NCBI GenBank assembly: GCA_017416855.1
Contig: JAFQAZ010000021.1
Location: 143,755 to 207,754, forward strand
Source of the DNA: Clostridia bacterium
Lineage (GTDB): Bacteria; Bacillota; Clostridia; UBA1381; UBA9506
Reading direction: 5' to 3'
Length of the DNA: 64,000 bases
Shown: one piece after another, positions 54,726 through 63,163 of the stretch
How positions within the stretch are numbered: position 1 is the stretch's first letter
Layout of the letters: the number at the start of each line of letters is the position of its first letter
Notes under the pieces: model-generated
The model's input: the letters and a program-made list of their open reading frames with translations, nothing else
Database searches by the model: none
Told to the model about the DNA's origin: nothing
Translations under genes and position numbers: made by a program

Positions 54726-55979
54726 TCACTGTTCTTTCTGCATCATAGACCGATTCCACAAAAGCATTGCCAGAATGCAAAAGAGAAATGCAACCAATGC
54801 CAATGCAATCCAGATCATAATAGTCACCGTCCAACCGTAGGTCTGCGCGGTGAAGCCATATAAATAATTTGCCAACATACAACCAAAACAGCCAAATGCA
54901 TTAGAAATTCCGGCCACCATACCAATCTTCTTATAAGCGCCAAAGGCTGCTGGTAAATTAACGTTTAAAAGCTGACTGGCCGCCGTCATCATAGTCGTCA
55001 TCAATGCCAGCAATAGCACAATAATCATCACGGAAACAGTACCGTTGAACAGGAGCAATCCCAAAAGCGGCAACGATACCAAAAAAAACAACCCAATGGC
55101 CAGGGGTAAACTTTTACAACGTTTTGGATATAACCAGGTGGTAAAGAACACACCGGTCAAATTCAGGAAAATCAGTACCGTTGTCAGCATACTGGAGGTA
55201 CTGGGAGAAACCCCATAGCTTTCCATAATCATGGTAGGCACCCAGGTTTTAAGACCAATATCCAGCATGCAACGGACAAGAGCAGGAATGCAAATCAAAA
55301 ACAGCCCACTGGCAAAAAAGATGTTTGTAAACGGTATCGTTTCCGCATTGTCCTTCCTCTGATCTCCATTCTTTATATTCGATTCCTCCGGCACTAATTT
55401 TGCCTGAACCCGCTTCATCACAAAAATAACAAAAGCCGCTACAGGAATAAGAATGGCAGCGGACGCCCAGAACAGCATAGGCCACGACCAGCGTTTTAAA
55501 ATGCCCATTGCCAGCAGGTAACTGATAATCGTTCCCGCTGGAAAACAAAATGCAGAGTATACCATTGCTTTTCTTCGGTGGTCATAGAGCAAAACAGAAG
55601 AAATCACCTTTACCACCGCTGGCCAGACGCCAAACTGAAATACACCGTTGACACTCCACACAATCAGCATAGAGATAAAGGAGTGAGATGTAGCCATCAG
55701 AGCATTGACAAAAACAGAGCCAAACAAGGCAATTAAAATAATTTTAAAGGGCGAGAATCGGTCAGCTAAATATCCGCCCAAAAACTGTGTCATTCCATAG
55801 AACAAATAAAAAGACGCATTAATAACACCGGCATTTGCCTTAGAGAATAAGCCTTCACTCACAATAGCCGCAATAGCTGTTGAATAGGTATTCTTCGTCA
55901 TCGAAATCATTGTATAGGCAATAAAGCAGGCCAAAAAGGCCAGCCAGCTGGTTTTTTCATCGTCTAAATATCCGTTCAT
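54726..55979 (-). CDS. MFS transporter
   Basis: About 417 residues, 12 membrane helices, MFS loop GGYLADRFSPFKIILI. The N-terminal block IAYTMISMTKNTYSTAIAAIVSEG closely parallels the transporter at 47131, so the two are paralogues, probably of the organophosphate-antiporter branch. ATG 55979 has GAGGTG 5 bp upstream; the earlier start at 56018 has none. Substrate unknown. The interval 54560-54725 holds no gene. Confidence 0.85.
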   Translation of the reverse strand: MNGYLDDEKTSWLAFLACFIAYTMISMTKNTYSTAIAAIVSEGLFSKANAGVINASFYLFYGMTQFLGGYLADRFSPFKIILIALFGSVFVNALMATSHSFISMLIVWSVNGVFQFGVWPAVVKVISSVLLYDHRRKAMVYSAFCFPAGTIISYLLAMGILKRWSWPMLFWASAAILIPVAAFVIFVMKRVQAKLVPEESNIKNGDQRKDNAETIPFTNIFFASGLFLICIPALVRCMLDIGLKTWVPTMIMESYGVSPSTSSMLTTVLIFLNLTGVFFTTWLYPKRCKSLPLAIGLFFLVSLPLLGLLLFNGTVSVMIIVLLLALMTTMMTAASQLLNVNLPAAFGAYKKIGMVAGISNAFGCFGCMLANYLYGFTAQTYGWTVTIMIWIALALVAFLFCILAMLLWNRSMMQKEQ

Positions 55980-56132
55980 TCTGCACCTCAAAAGTAAAAA
56001 TAATCCAACTCTATCCATTAAACATTATACTGCAAATAAAGCAGTAATTCAATAAAAAATTCGTTTGCTTTTTGCATAAAAAAGCAGCGTTTATAAAGCA
56101 TACCATCAAGCAAAATCAACAAAAGCCATTGG

Positions 56133-56161
56133 TTGACAGCGCAGGCAGAATAAGATATAAT
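56133..56161 (+). promoter_or_regulatory. Sigma-A promoter of HAD phosphatase gene
   Basis: TTGACA (56133-56138), 17 bp spacer, TATAAT (56156-56161), 31 bp before the start codon. Confidence 0.85.
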
Positions 56162-56191
56162 TATAATATACTAATTTTTCCGGGAGGCCCT

Positions 56192-56758
56192 ATGAACTGT
56201 TACGATTTCGATAAAACAATCTATAAAAGTGACAGCAGCTGCGATTTTTACCTGTTCTGTCTGCGACAATATCCTAAGATTCTTTGTCGCCTGCCTGTGC
56301 AAATCGTTGCATTTATCCGTCACTATGTGCTTCACAGCATCACCAAAACACAAATGAAAGAAGTGTTTTACCGCTATTTTCAGGACATTCCTGATATGAC
56401 AGAAGCCCTCCGGAAATTTTGGGATACTCACCTTCACAAAATGCAACCCTTCTATGCCGAAAAACAGCAAGAGGATGATGTGATTATCTCCGCTTCGCCT
56501 GAATTCTTTTTAGAACCGGCCTGTAAGAAATTAGGTATCCGACACCTGATGGCATCACCGGTAGACCCGAAAACCGGCACATATAATGGTGAAAATTGCC
56601 ACGGCCAAGAAAAGACCAAACGGTTCCGGGCAATCTTTCCCGAGGCTTCGGTAGAAGAGTTTTATTCCGATTCCCTTTCCGATACCCCTATGGCTGAACT
56701 GGCAGAAACAGCCTACCTTGTAAAAGGAACAAAACTCACACCTTGGCCGAAAAAGTAA
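56192..56758 (+). CDS. HAD-IB family phosphatase
   Basis: 188 residues from ATG 56192 (GGGAGG upstream). Motif I is DFDKTI (nucleophile Asp5), motif II Ser in IISASPEFF, motif III Lys in GQEKTKR, motif IV YSDSLSDTPM. Class IB cap insertion fits phosphoserine phosphatase-like enzymes. Substrate unknown. It is the only plus-strand gene in the right third and has its own promoter and terminator. Confidence 0.85.
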   Translation: MNCYDFDKTIYKSDSSCDFYLFCLRQYPKILCRLPVQIVAFIRHYVLHSITKTQMKEVFYRYFQDIPDMTEALRKFWDTHLHKMQPFYAEKQQEDDVIISASPEFFLEPACKKLGIRHLMASPVDPKTGTYNGENCHGQEKTKRFRAIFPEASVEEFYSDSLSDTPMAELAETAYLVKGTKLTPWPKK

Positions 56759-56790
56759 AAAGCAGAAACGAAAATTCGTTTCTGCTTTTT
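56757..56790. terminator. Bidirectional terminator between HAD gene and mrp
   Basis: AAAAGCAGAAACGAA / TTCGTTTCTGCTTTT perfect stem with A and T flanks, between two convergent genes. Confidence 0.9.
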
Positions 56791-56803
56791 ACTTTTTAAA
56801 TTA

Positions 56804-57637
56804 TCATTTTACCATATCTTCCAGCATCTTTGCCGCATCGCCGAACCAATCCATTTCCAGCTCTTCAATCGCGCCCTTGTCACAGGCATTTGCAATCGCC
56901 GGATTAATGGGCAGGCGAGCCAGTACCGGTAATGAGTGTGCCGAAGCAATTTCATCAATGTGACTGTCGCCGAAAATCTTATAATCCTTGCCGTTATCAG
57001 GGCAAGTGAAATAAGACATATTCTCAACCAGACCCAAAATGGGAATGTTCATCATCTTAGCCATCTTCACGGCCTTTTCAACAATCATAGAAACCAGTTC
57101 CTGGGGAGAGGTTACCACCACAATGCCATCTACTGCAATGGACTGGAACACCGTCAGGGGCACATCACCAGTTCCTGGGGGCATATCAATGAACATAAAG
57201 TCAATGTCGCTCCAGATAACATCTGTCCAAAACTGCTTGACGGTGCCGCCAATCACAGGGCCGCGCCAAACAACGGGATCGGTTTCATTTTCCAACAAAA
57301 GATTTAAGGACATAACCTCCACACCATTTTTACTGGGCACAGGATATAACCCCAACTCATTCCCTGTTGCTTTTTCTGTAATACCGAAAGCCTTGGGAAT
57401 GGAAGGACCCGTAATATCCGCATCCAAAATAGCTGTACGATAACCCAAACGGTTCATTGTCACCGCCAGCATAGAAGTGACCAGACTTTTACCAACGCCA
57501 CCTTTACCACTGACAACGCCAATCACCTTTTTAATCTGACTCAAATCGTGTGGCTGTTCACGAAAATCCTGTGCTGCATGCTGACAGCCTTCGCAGGATT
57601 CCTTTGAACAAGATGTGTTACTGCAAGATTTTGCCAT
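56804..57637 (-). CDS. mrp: Mrp/NBP35 family iron-sulfur carrier ATPase
   Basis: 277 residues. N-terminal Cys cluster (CSNTSCSKESCEGC), deviant P-loop VVSGKGGVGKS, Walker B FIDMPPGTGDVPLT and C-terminal VENMSYFTCPDNGK. Binds and delivers Fe-S clusters. The C-terminal motif has only one Cys where many homologues have CxxC; the N-terminal cluster resembles Nbp35 ferredoxin-like extensions. ATP-dependent, cytosolic. Confidence 0.92.
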   Translation of the reverse strand: MAKSCSNTSCSKESCEGCQHAAQDFREQPHDLSQIKKVIGVVSGKGGVGKSLVTSMLAVTMNRLGYRTAILDADITGPSIPKAFGITEKATGNELGLYPVPSKNGVEVMSLNLLLENETDPVVWRGPVIGGTVKQFWTDVIWSDIDFMFIDMPPGTGDVPLTVFQSIAVDGIVVVTSPQELVSMIVEKAVKMAKMMNIPILGLVENMSYFTCPDNGKDYKIFGDSHIDEIASAHSLPVLARLPINPAIANACDKGAIEELEMDWFGDAAKMLEDMVK

Positions 57638-57703
57638 AATATATTGCCTCTTTTCTTATAAAAATACAATTTATTTTTCACCGGTTCATCCGGCTGATAT
57701 ACT

Positions 57704-59593
57704 TTAGTCTGACAAAGCTTCCCACCGTTCATATAACGCCATAAGCTCTTCGTTGAGCTTCTCTGCTTCTTCTGTTAGCACCTGCGCTTTTTCATAGTCA
57801 GCAGCAATAGCTTCATCCAAAAGTTCTTCATCAATTTCTGCTAATCGTTTTTCGCACTGCTCAATGCCTTGCTCTGCTTTTTTTCGTTCATTTTCCCGTT
57901 TTCTGGTTTCGGCCGCTTCCTGCTTTTGCAACCGATAGGCATCTTTCCCCTCAGAGGACACCTGCACTTCTGCCACCACCGGCTCTTCTTTCCGTTTCGA
58001 TAGAAAATAGTCATAGTCACCCGGATAGACCGTCAGTCCGTTCTTCTCCATATAGCAAACAGAATTTGCCAGCCGGTTAATAAAATAACGGTCGTGAGAT
58101 ACAATCAGGCAAGTGCCATCATAATCAGCCAAAGCCTCCTCCAACGCCTCCCGCGATCTGATGTCCAAATGGTTGGTAGGCTCGTCCAAGAGCAGAAAAT
58201 TCACATCTGAAAGCATTAATTTTACTAAGGATACCCTTGCCCGCTCGCCACCGGAAAGCTCGCTGATTAACGAGAACACTTCTTCTCCCCGGAATAAAAA
58301 GGCCGCCAAAGCATTGCGGATTTCCGTTTGCGTCAAATGAGGATGGCTATCTGCAATCTCTTCAAAAATAGTTTTATTTAAATGTAAATCCGATTGTGTC
58401 TGATCATACCATCCTGGAAAAATACCTGCCCCCAAACGAATGTTACCGCCTATTGGCTCCAGCTTTCCTGCAATCAACTTAAATAATGTTGTTTTGCCGC
58501 AACCGTTGGGCCCCAATAAAAACAACCTGTCCCCTTTTCTGATGGTCAGATTAGCTTTAGAAAACAGCTCTTTTTGTTCAAACCCCATGGAAACATCCTT
58601 AAGAATCAACACATCCTGGCCGCCACCTGCTTTTGCCGTTAAGGAAAAATGCATCCCGGGTGTTTCACTTTGAGGTGCTTCCAGCGTTTTTTCCAGCCTT
58701 TCAATCACCTTCATTTTACTTTCGGCTGTTTTAATATTCTTTTCGCGGTTCCACTGCCGTTGCTGACGGACAATACCCTCCAGCCGTTTAATTTCCTTTT
58801 GCGTATTTTCATACCGCCTCGTAGCCGCTTTTTCATTTTCCGCCTTCAGCTTGGCATAGGTGGAATAATTTCCTTCATACACCATAACCTTTTCATATTC
58901 CAGGGCAAAAATCCGGTTTGCCACACGGTCCAAAAAATAGCGGTCGTGGGAGATTAAACAAAATGCACCTTTATAGTCCCGCAAATAGTTTTCAAGCCAT
59001 TCAACAGCCTCTAAATCCAAATGGTTGGTGGGCTCGTCCAATAGCAACAAATTAGCACCGGAAAGAAGCAATTTACATAAAGAAACTCTCGTTTTCTGCC
59101 CACCGGATAAATGCGCAAAGGGTGTATCCAGCTCTGCTTCTTTAAAACCCAATCCCAAAAGGGATGACCGCGCACGGCTTTTGTATGTATAACCATCCCG
59201 TTCCCGGAACCGTTCCATCAGCCGTTGCTGACGCTCTGTCAGCTGTTTAAGATCGCCTTTTCCTTCTTCTATGTCTGCTGCAATCTGCTGCAATTCAGCT
59301 TCTAAGGCAATCACATCATCATAAACCGTTAATACTTCATTCAGCACCGTTTTATCTGAAGTTAAGTTGGTGTGCTGCTCTAAATATCCAATCACCGTCT
59401 GCTTGTTCTGAAACACCTCGCCGGCAGTTGCATCCATTTGCCCCAATAAAATTTTAAACAGCGTGGTCTTGCCGGTACCATTAGCGCCAATCAACCCGAT
59501 TTTGTCGGAGTCACCAATGGTAAAAGACACATCTTTAAACAAGCACCGGTCGCCAAACTCTTTGGAAACATCGGATAAGTTGAATAAATTCAT
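57704..59593 (-). CDS. ABC-F family ATPase
   Basis: 629 residues, two ABC domains without membrane segments: Walker A GANGTGKTT and GPNGCGKTT, signatures LSGGQKTRVSL and LSGGERARVSL, both with DEPTNHLD. A linker with KIKTAESKMKVIERL-type helices separates them and the C-terminus is a coiled coil (~540-625). ABC-F proteins act on the ribosome; whether this is a housekeeping (Uup/YdiF-like) or resistance type is unclear, but its C-terminal coiled coil favours Uup-like. Confidence 0.92.
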   Translation of the reverse strand: MNLFNLSDVSKEFGDRCLFKDVSFTIGDSDKIGLIGANGTGKTTLFKILLGQMDATAGEVFQNKQTVIGYLEQHTNLTSDKTVLNEVLTVYDDVIALEAELQQIAADIEEGKGDLKQLTERQQRLMERFRERDGYTYKSRARSSLLGLGFKEAELDTPFAHLSGGQKTRVSLCKLLLSGANLLLLDEPTNHLDLEAVEWLENYLRDYKGAFCLISHDRYFLDRVANRIFALEYEKVMVYEGNYSTYAKLKAENEKAATRRYENTQKEIKRLEGIVRQQRQWNREKNIKTAESKMKVIERLEKTLEAPQSETPGMHFSLTAKAGGGQDVLILKDVSMGFEQKELFSKANLTIRKGDRLFLLGPNGCGKTTLFKLIAGKLEPIGGNIRLGAGIFPGWYDQTQSDLHLNKTIFEEIADSHPHLTQTEIRNALAAFLFRGEEVFSLISELSGGERARVSLVKLMLSDVNFLLLDEPTNHLDIRSREALEEALADYDGTCLIVSHDRYFINRLANSVCYMEKNGLTVYPGDYDYFLSKRKEEPVVAEVQVSSEGKDAYRLQKQEAAETRKRENERKKAEQGIEQCEKRLAEIDEELLDEAIAADYEKAQVLTEEAEKLNEELMALYERWEALSD

Positions 59594-59611
59594 ACCTAAA
59601 CTCCCATAACT

Positions 59612-60208
59612 CTATTCGTTAAACTTTTCTTTAACCTTTTCCTGCGTCTTATAAATCAATTCACTCAAATAGAATTTTTTGCGGCCGGCCACATAACCCA
59701 AAAAGCACGCCAATACTGTAATTGCCGGCGAAATCAGCAAAAACGCAGCCGGTGTTTCGGTTTTTAAAAAGCCGACAAGATGGCCAAACCAAACACGAAT
59801 ACCGGATGTAATATAATCTATTAAATACACATTTGTCACAACTCTGGGAGCATCATCCGGAAAGCTGTATAGCGTTGTCACAACCACATCACGAGCCGGA
59901 ATGATATTGCCTTGCATGCATGCATAAATCAGAATTATCAACAGATTGAAAATCGCCAATGGTGCAGCCATAATCAAGCCTTCTGAAGCAGGTTTAATTT
60001 CCTTGCGCTTCCATGCACGGTCTGCTGCATTATGTACCCGTGAATACTGCATACCAAAAAAGGTAAGACAAAAAGCAATGCTGTATACCGGATATCCCCA
60101 GCTATATTTTAAAATCCAGGATAACACAAACAACCCGAGCAGCTGAATTAAAATACAAAGCAGGTAATCTACAAACAACATTAACATTGTTTTTTTGCGA
60201 ATGGACAT
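59612..60208 (-). CDS. Four-helix membrane protein of unknown function
   Basis: 198 residues with about four hydrophobic helices (~8-33, 38-54, 80-105, 150-172), a basic loop HNAADRAWKRKEIKPASEG and a charged C-terminal tail (YKTQEKVKEKFNE). No family recognised. It lies between ybeY and the ABC-F gene with short gaps (15 and 18 bp), so it is probably in the phoH-ybeY transcript. Confidence 0.7.
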   Translation of the reverse strand: MSIRKKTMLMLFVDYLLCILIQLLGLFVLSWILKYSWGYPVYSIAFCLTFFGMQYSRVHNAADRAWKRKEIKPASEGLIMAAPLAIFNLLIILIYACMQGNIIPARDVVVTTLYSFPDDAPRVVTNVYLIDYITSGIRVWFGHLVGFLKTETPAAFLLISPAITVLACFLGYVAGRKKFYLSELIYKTQEKVKEKFNE

Positions 60209-60223
60209 TTTCTTTCTCTCCTT

Positions 60224-60703
60224 TTATCTGTAAAGCTTTAGCGCCTCTAAAATTTCTTCTTGTTTTGCAAACATTTCTGATTCCTCACGGGGGCCGTCCT
60301 CATGGTCATATCCCAACAAATGAAGCATAGAATGTACGGTTAAAAACCCCAACTCACGCTCTAAGGAATGGCCGTATTCTTCGGCCTGATCCTTGGCTTT
60401 TGGCAAAGATATCACAATATCCCCCAAAAACACGGTGTCATCCATCATATCCTCGTCTTCCACAATCAAAACCCCGTCTTCCACCATCAGCATGGGGAAG
60501 GAAAGCACATCGGTCACCTTATCAACGTTCCGCTCGGCAAGGTTTAATGCCCTGATGCCTTCATCATCCGTGATGGAAAACGAAACCTCTGCATCAAATG
60601 GAAATTCTTCAAATTCCAGGGCTTTATCCACACATTCCTGCACCAATTCCTGCAGTTCTTCCGGCAAAGCCAGGGCTTCATCATTTAGAATGATGCTTGT
60701 CAT
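60224..60703 (-). CDS. ybeY: Endoribonuclease YbeY (rRNA maturation factor)
   Basis: 159 residues. Metal site HSMLHLLGYDH with His124, His128 and His134, and the preceding TDVLSFP motif. Processes 16S rRNA ends and aids ribosome quality control. Its start overlaps the end of phoH by 23 bp, the standard phoH-ybeY pairing of bacteria. Confidence 0.95.
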   Translation of the reverse strand: MTSIILNDEALALPEELQELVQECVDKALEFEEFPFDAEVSFSITDDEGIRALNLAERNVDKVTDVLSFPMLMVEDGVLIVEDEDMMDDTVFLGDIVISLPKAKDQAEEYGHSLERELGFLTVHSMLHLLGYDHEDGPREESEMFAKQEEILEALKLYR

Positions 60704-61688
60704 TCATACCACCTCTGTCATTTTTCTGACGCTTCGCATCATATTTTTCATAGGCCTGAATAATTTTCTGTACTAACGGATGGCGCACAACATCCTGATG
60801 AGAGAAATAGCAAAATGCCAAATCCTCCACATCGGATAAAATTTTAATAGCTTCCTTTAAGCCGCTCCGCTTACCATCCGGCAGGTCAATCTGGGTAATA
60901 TCGCCGGTGATGATAGCTTTTGATCCAAACCCGATACGGGTCAAAAACATTTTCATCTGCTCCGGCGTGGTATTTTGCGCTTCATCTAAAATGATATAAG
61001 AATTATCCAAAGTACGTCCGCGCATATAGGCTAAGGGAGCCACCTCAATGAGTCCCTTTTCCACATAGTTGTTATAACTTTCTGTACCAATCATTTCAAA
61101 CAAAGCATCGTGCAAAGGACGCAGATAAGGGTCTACCTTCATCTGTAAATCACCGGGCAAAAAGCCAAGCTTTTCACCGGCTTCCACCGCCGGACGAGTA
61201 ATGATGATACGGCTGACCTCTTTTTTGCGGAAGGCCGTTACGGCTTTTGCCACCGCAAGATACGTTTTACCCGTACCGGCCGGGCCAATGCCGAACACCA
61301 CCGTGTTTTCATTCATAGCACGGAGATATTCCTTCTGCCCTAAGGTTTTGCTTTTAATGGGCTTCCCCCGGGAGGTAATGCAAACACAGTCATTCCCCAC
61401 TTCTTTTAATGCTTCTGTCTTCCCTGTTTTAGACATCATAATGGTGTAGGTAATGCTCTGCTCCGTTAACCCGTCGCCCCGTTCTAAGGATTCAATCATA
61501 GACAAAATGGCTCGTTTTGCCGTTTCTGTCTCTTCCTCGCCGCCTAAAATTTTTAATATGGAATCTCTGCAGGAAACGGAAACGGAAAGCTCCTTTTCCA
61601 CCTGCTTGATGTTGCAGTCAAAATCGCCGAACAATCCGCCTAAGTCCACAGCGGATACATCAATACTCCGTTCTGCCATGTATGCCAT
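60681..61688 (-). CDS. PhoH family ATPase (PhoL type)
   Basis: 335 residues: N-terminal KH-like region, P-loop GPAGTGKTYLAVAKAV, Walker B YIILDEAQNTTPEQMKMFLTRIG and GSKAIITGDITQIDLP. Predicted RNA helicase-like ATPase working with YbeY in RNA metabolism. ATG 61688 has AAAGG 6 bp upstream; the GTG one codon earlier is possible but overlaps the ribosome binding site. Confidence 0.93.
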   Translation of the reverse strand: MAYMAERSIDVSAVDLGGLFGDFDCNIKQVEKELSVSVSCRDSILKILGGEEETETAKRAILSMIESLERGDGLTEQSITYTIMMSKTGKTEALKEVGNDCVCITSRGKPIKSKTLGQKEYLRAMNENTVVFGIGPAGTGKTYLAVAKAVTAFRKKEVSRIIITRPAVEAGEKLGFLPGDLQMKVDPYLRPLHDALFEMIGTESYNNYVEKGLIEVAPLAYMRGRTLDNSYIILDEAQNTTPEQMKMFLTRIGFGSKAIITGDITQIDLPDGKRSGLKEAIKILSDVEDLAFCYFSHQDVVRHPLVQKIIQAYEKYDAKRQKNDRGGMNDKHHSK

Positions 61689-61759
61689 CACACACCTTTA
61701 GTTAAACTGATTGATTTTATTCTGCCAAAAAACGAAAGAATTATCATCTTAACATATAA

Positions 61760-61788
61760 TTATAGCATACAAATGCAAAAAAGACAAG
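61760..61788 (-). promoter_or_regulatory. Promoter of phoH-ybeY operon
   Basis: TTGTCT (61788-61783), 17 bp spacer, TATAAT (61765-61760). The -35 lies within the terminator stem of the upstream gene. Confidence 0.65.
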
Positions 61789-61808
61789 TTTCAACTTGTC
61801 TTTTTTTA
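61775..61808 (-). terminator. Terminator of metallophosphoesterase gene
   Basis: GACAAGT / ACTTGTC stem with a GAAA-like loop and six T on the minus strand, about 17 bp after the stop codon. Confidence 0.85.
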
Positions 61809-61824
61809 CTTTCCTGTTCAATAT

Positions 61825-62934
61825 TTAAGAAAAATATACAGTATATTCTTTCAGCTTGTCTGTTTTATGATAATGCTCATGTTCTCCCGTGTTTCTGATA
61901 TGGAAAACCACCCTGTCCTCATATACCTCAAAAATCAGGAACTGTGCAATGATTGGCGTGCCGGTTTTAAGAAAGAATTTCAATTCCTCTTCCCCGCCGT
62001 ATCCGGTCAATCCGTCATGTTCAAAAAATTCCTCGCCATAAGGCCGCAAGCCTCCCATATGTACAAAAGAATAAACATATTCCTTCCCCTGGGAATCCGT
62101 TTCATTCAGATTATCCCCAAGAGGCTCCCCTTCATGGTTAATATGTAAAACCGCACCGGAAGAACAGTCTCTGTAGCAGGCTTTTTCTCCATGTACGTGA
62201 CCGTACAAATAAAACGCATTCCTATGCCCTTTAAATATCTCATAAAACATCGAGCGGTTTCCGTTTCTCATAGTTTCCTTCAATTCACCGTCATTATAAT
62301 AGTATATTGCCGACAAATGCCCAACAACAAAAACAGGCTTTGTTCCCTCAGGGTCAATTTCATCAAGTTTATTCTTAACCCACAGCATAGTTTCGTCATT
62401 ATAATAGCCTTCGTGGCTGTTAAATGCCGTATCAGGGTCTATATTAATGCCAATAAAATCAATCCCGTTTACAACATAATGAAAGGCTCCCCAATAAAGT
62501 TCACCGGGCTTTTCCTTTGCATGGAGAATCAATTTTTCATTGTCAGGGACTTTCCCGAAGGCAGCTTCCATCAAATCGTAAAAATCCGTGGTATTATAAG
62601 GCTCGTTTTCTTCTGTTCCAATATCACCTAAAATCATATCGTTATTCCCGGCAACGTATAACACCTTGTTATCATTGACACTTTCTGAAACGCATTTGTG
62701 CAGCTTCTCTTTTAAATCCAGAAAATTCTTCTTTGGCAGGGCACAGGACCGATTCCAATAGGGATAGTTCGATATATTATCCCCACCGACAATGGCTAAG
62801 TCTCCACAGCCAAACTCTTCCTTCGCCATTTTCACAGCCTCAACAAGTGATGTTCTCAACGCGGTGGGATAATCCAGCATGGATTGCTGATTATGTATAT
62901 CTGTAAAACAAAACCCTGTCAAAAATTTTTTCAT
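61825..62934 (-). CDS. Calcineurin-like metallophosphoesterase
   Basis: 369 residues from ATG 62934. Dimetal motifs in order: TDIHN, VGGDN, AGNND, GHLSA and GHVHGE. No signal peptide (FLTGFCFTDIH is the first beta strand), so it is cytosolic. Substrate unknown. The ORF extends further upstream to 63003 but a -10-like TATAAT at 62977-62972 lies in that extension. It has its own terminator. Confidence 0.85.
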   Translation of the reverse strand: MKKFLTGFCFTDIHNQQSMLDYPTALRTSLVEAVKMAKEEFGCGDLAIVGGDNISNYPYWNRSCALPKKNFLDLKEKLHKCVSESVNDNKVLYVAGNNDMILGDIGTEENEPYNTTDFYDLMEAAFGKVPDNEKLILHAKEKPGELYWGAFHYVVNGIDFIGINIDPDTAFNSHEGYYNDETMLWVKNKLDEIDPEGTKPVFVVGHLSAIYYYNDGELKETMRNGNRSMFYEIFKGHRNAFYLYGHVHGEKACYRDCSSGAVLHINHEGEPLGDNLNETDSQGKEYVYSFVHMGGLRPYGEEFFEHDGLTGYGGEEELKFFLKTGTPIIAQFLIFEVYEDRVVFHIRNTGEHEHYHKTDKLKEYTVYFS

Positions 62935-63074
62935 TTTACTGCAGTCCCTCATTTCATAGAAATTACGTAACATTATAGTATTACATTTTTTATGATTAAT
63001 CAATAGAATAATTTTATAATTTATCAGTATAATTTTAGAAAAACCCTCTCAGGGCTTTAGTCCCTCCATCAAAT

Positions 63075-63110
63075 AAAAAAGAAACAACACAAAAGTGTTG
63101 TTCCTTTTTT
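63075..63110 (-). terminator. Terminator of GGDEF gene
   Basis: AACAACAC / GTGTTGTT stem with TTTT loop followed by six T on the minus strand, about 55 bp beyond the GGDEF stop. Confidence 0.82.
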
Positions 63111-63163
63111 GGAAGAGCCGAATGGTTTAGACGCCACCTGATTTAGGTAAAAATTCTCAACAT

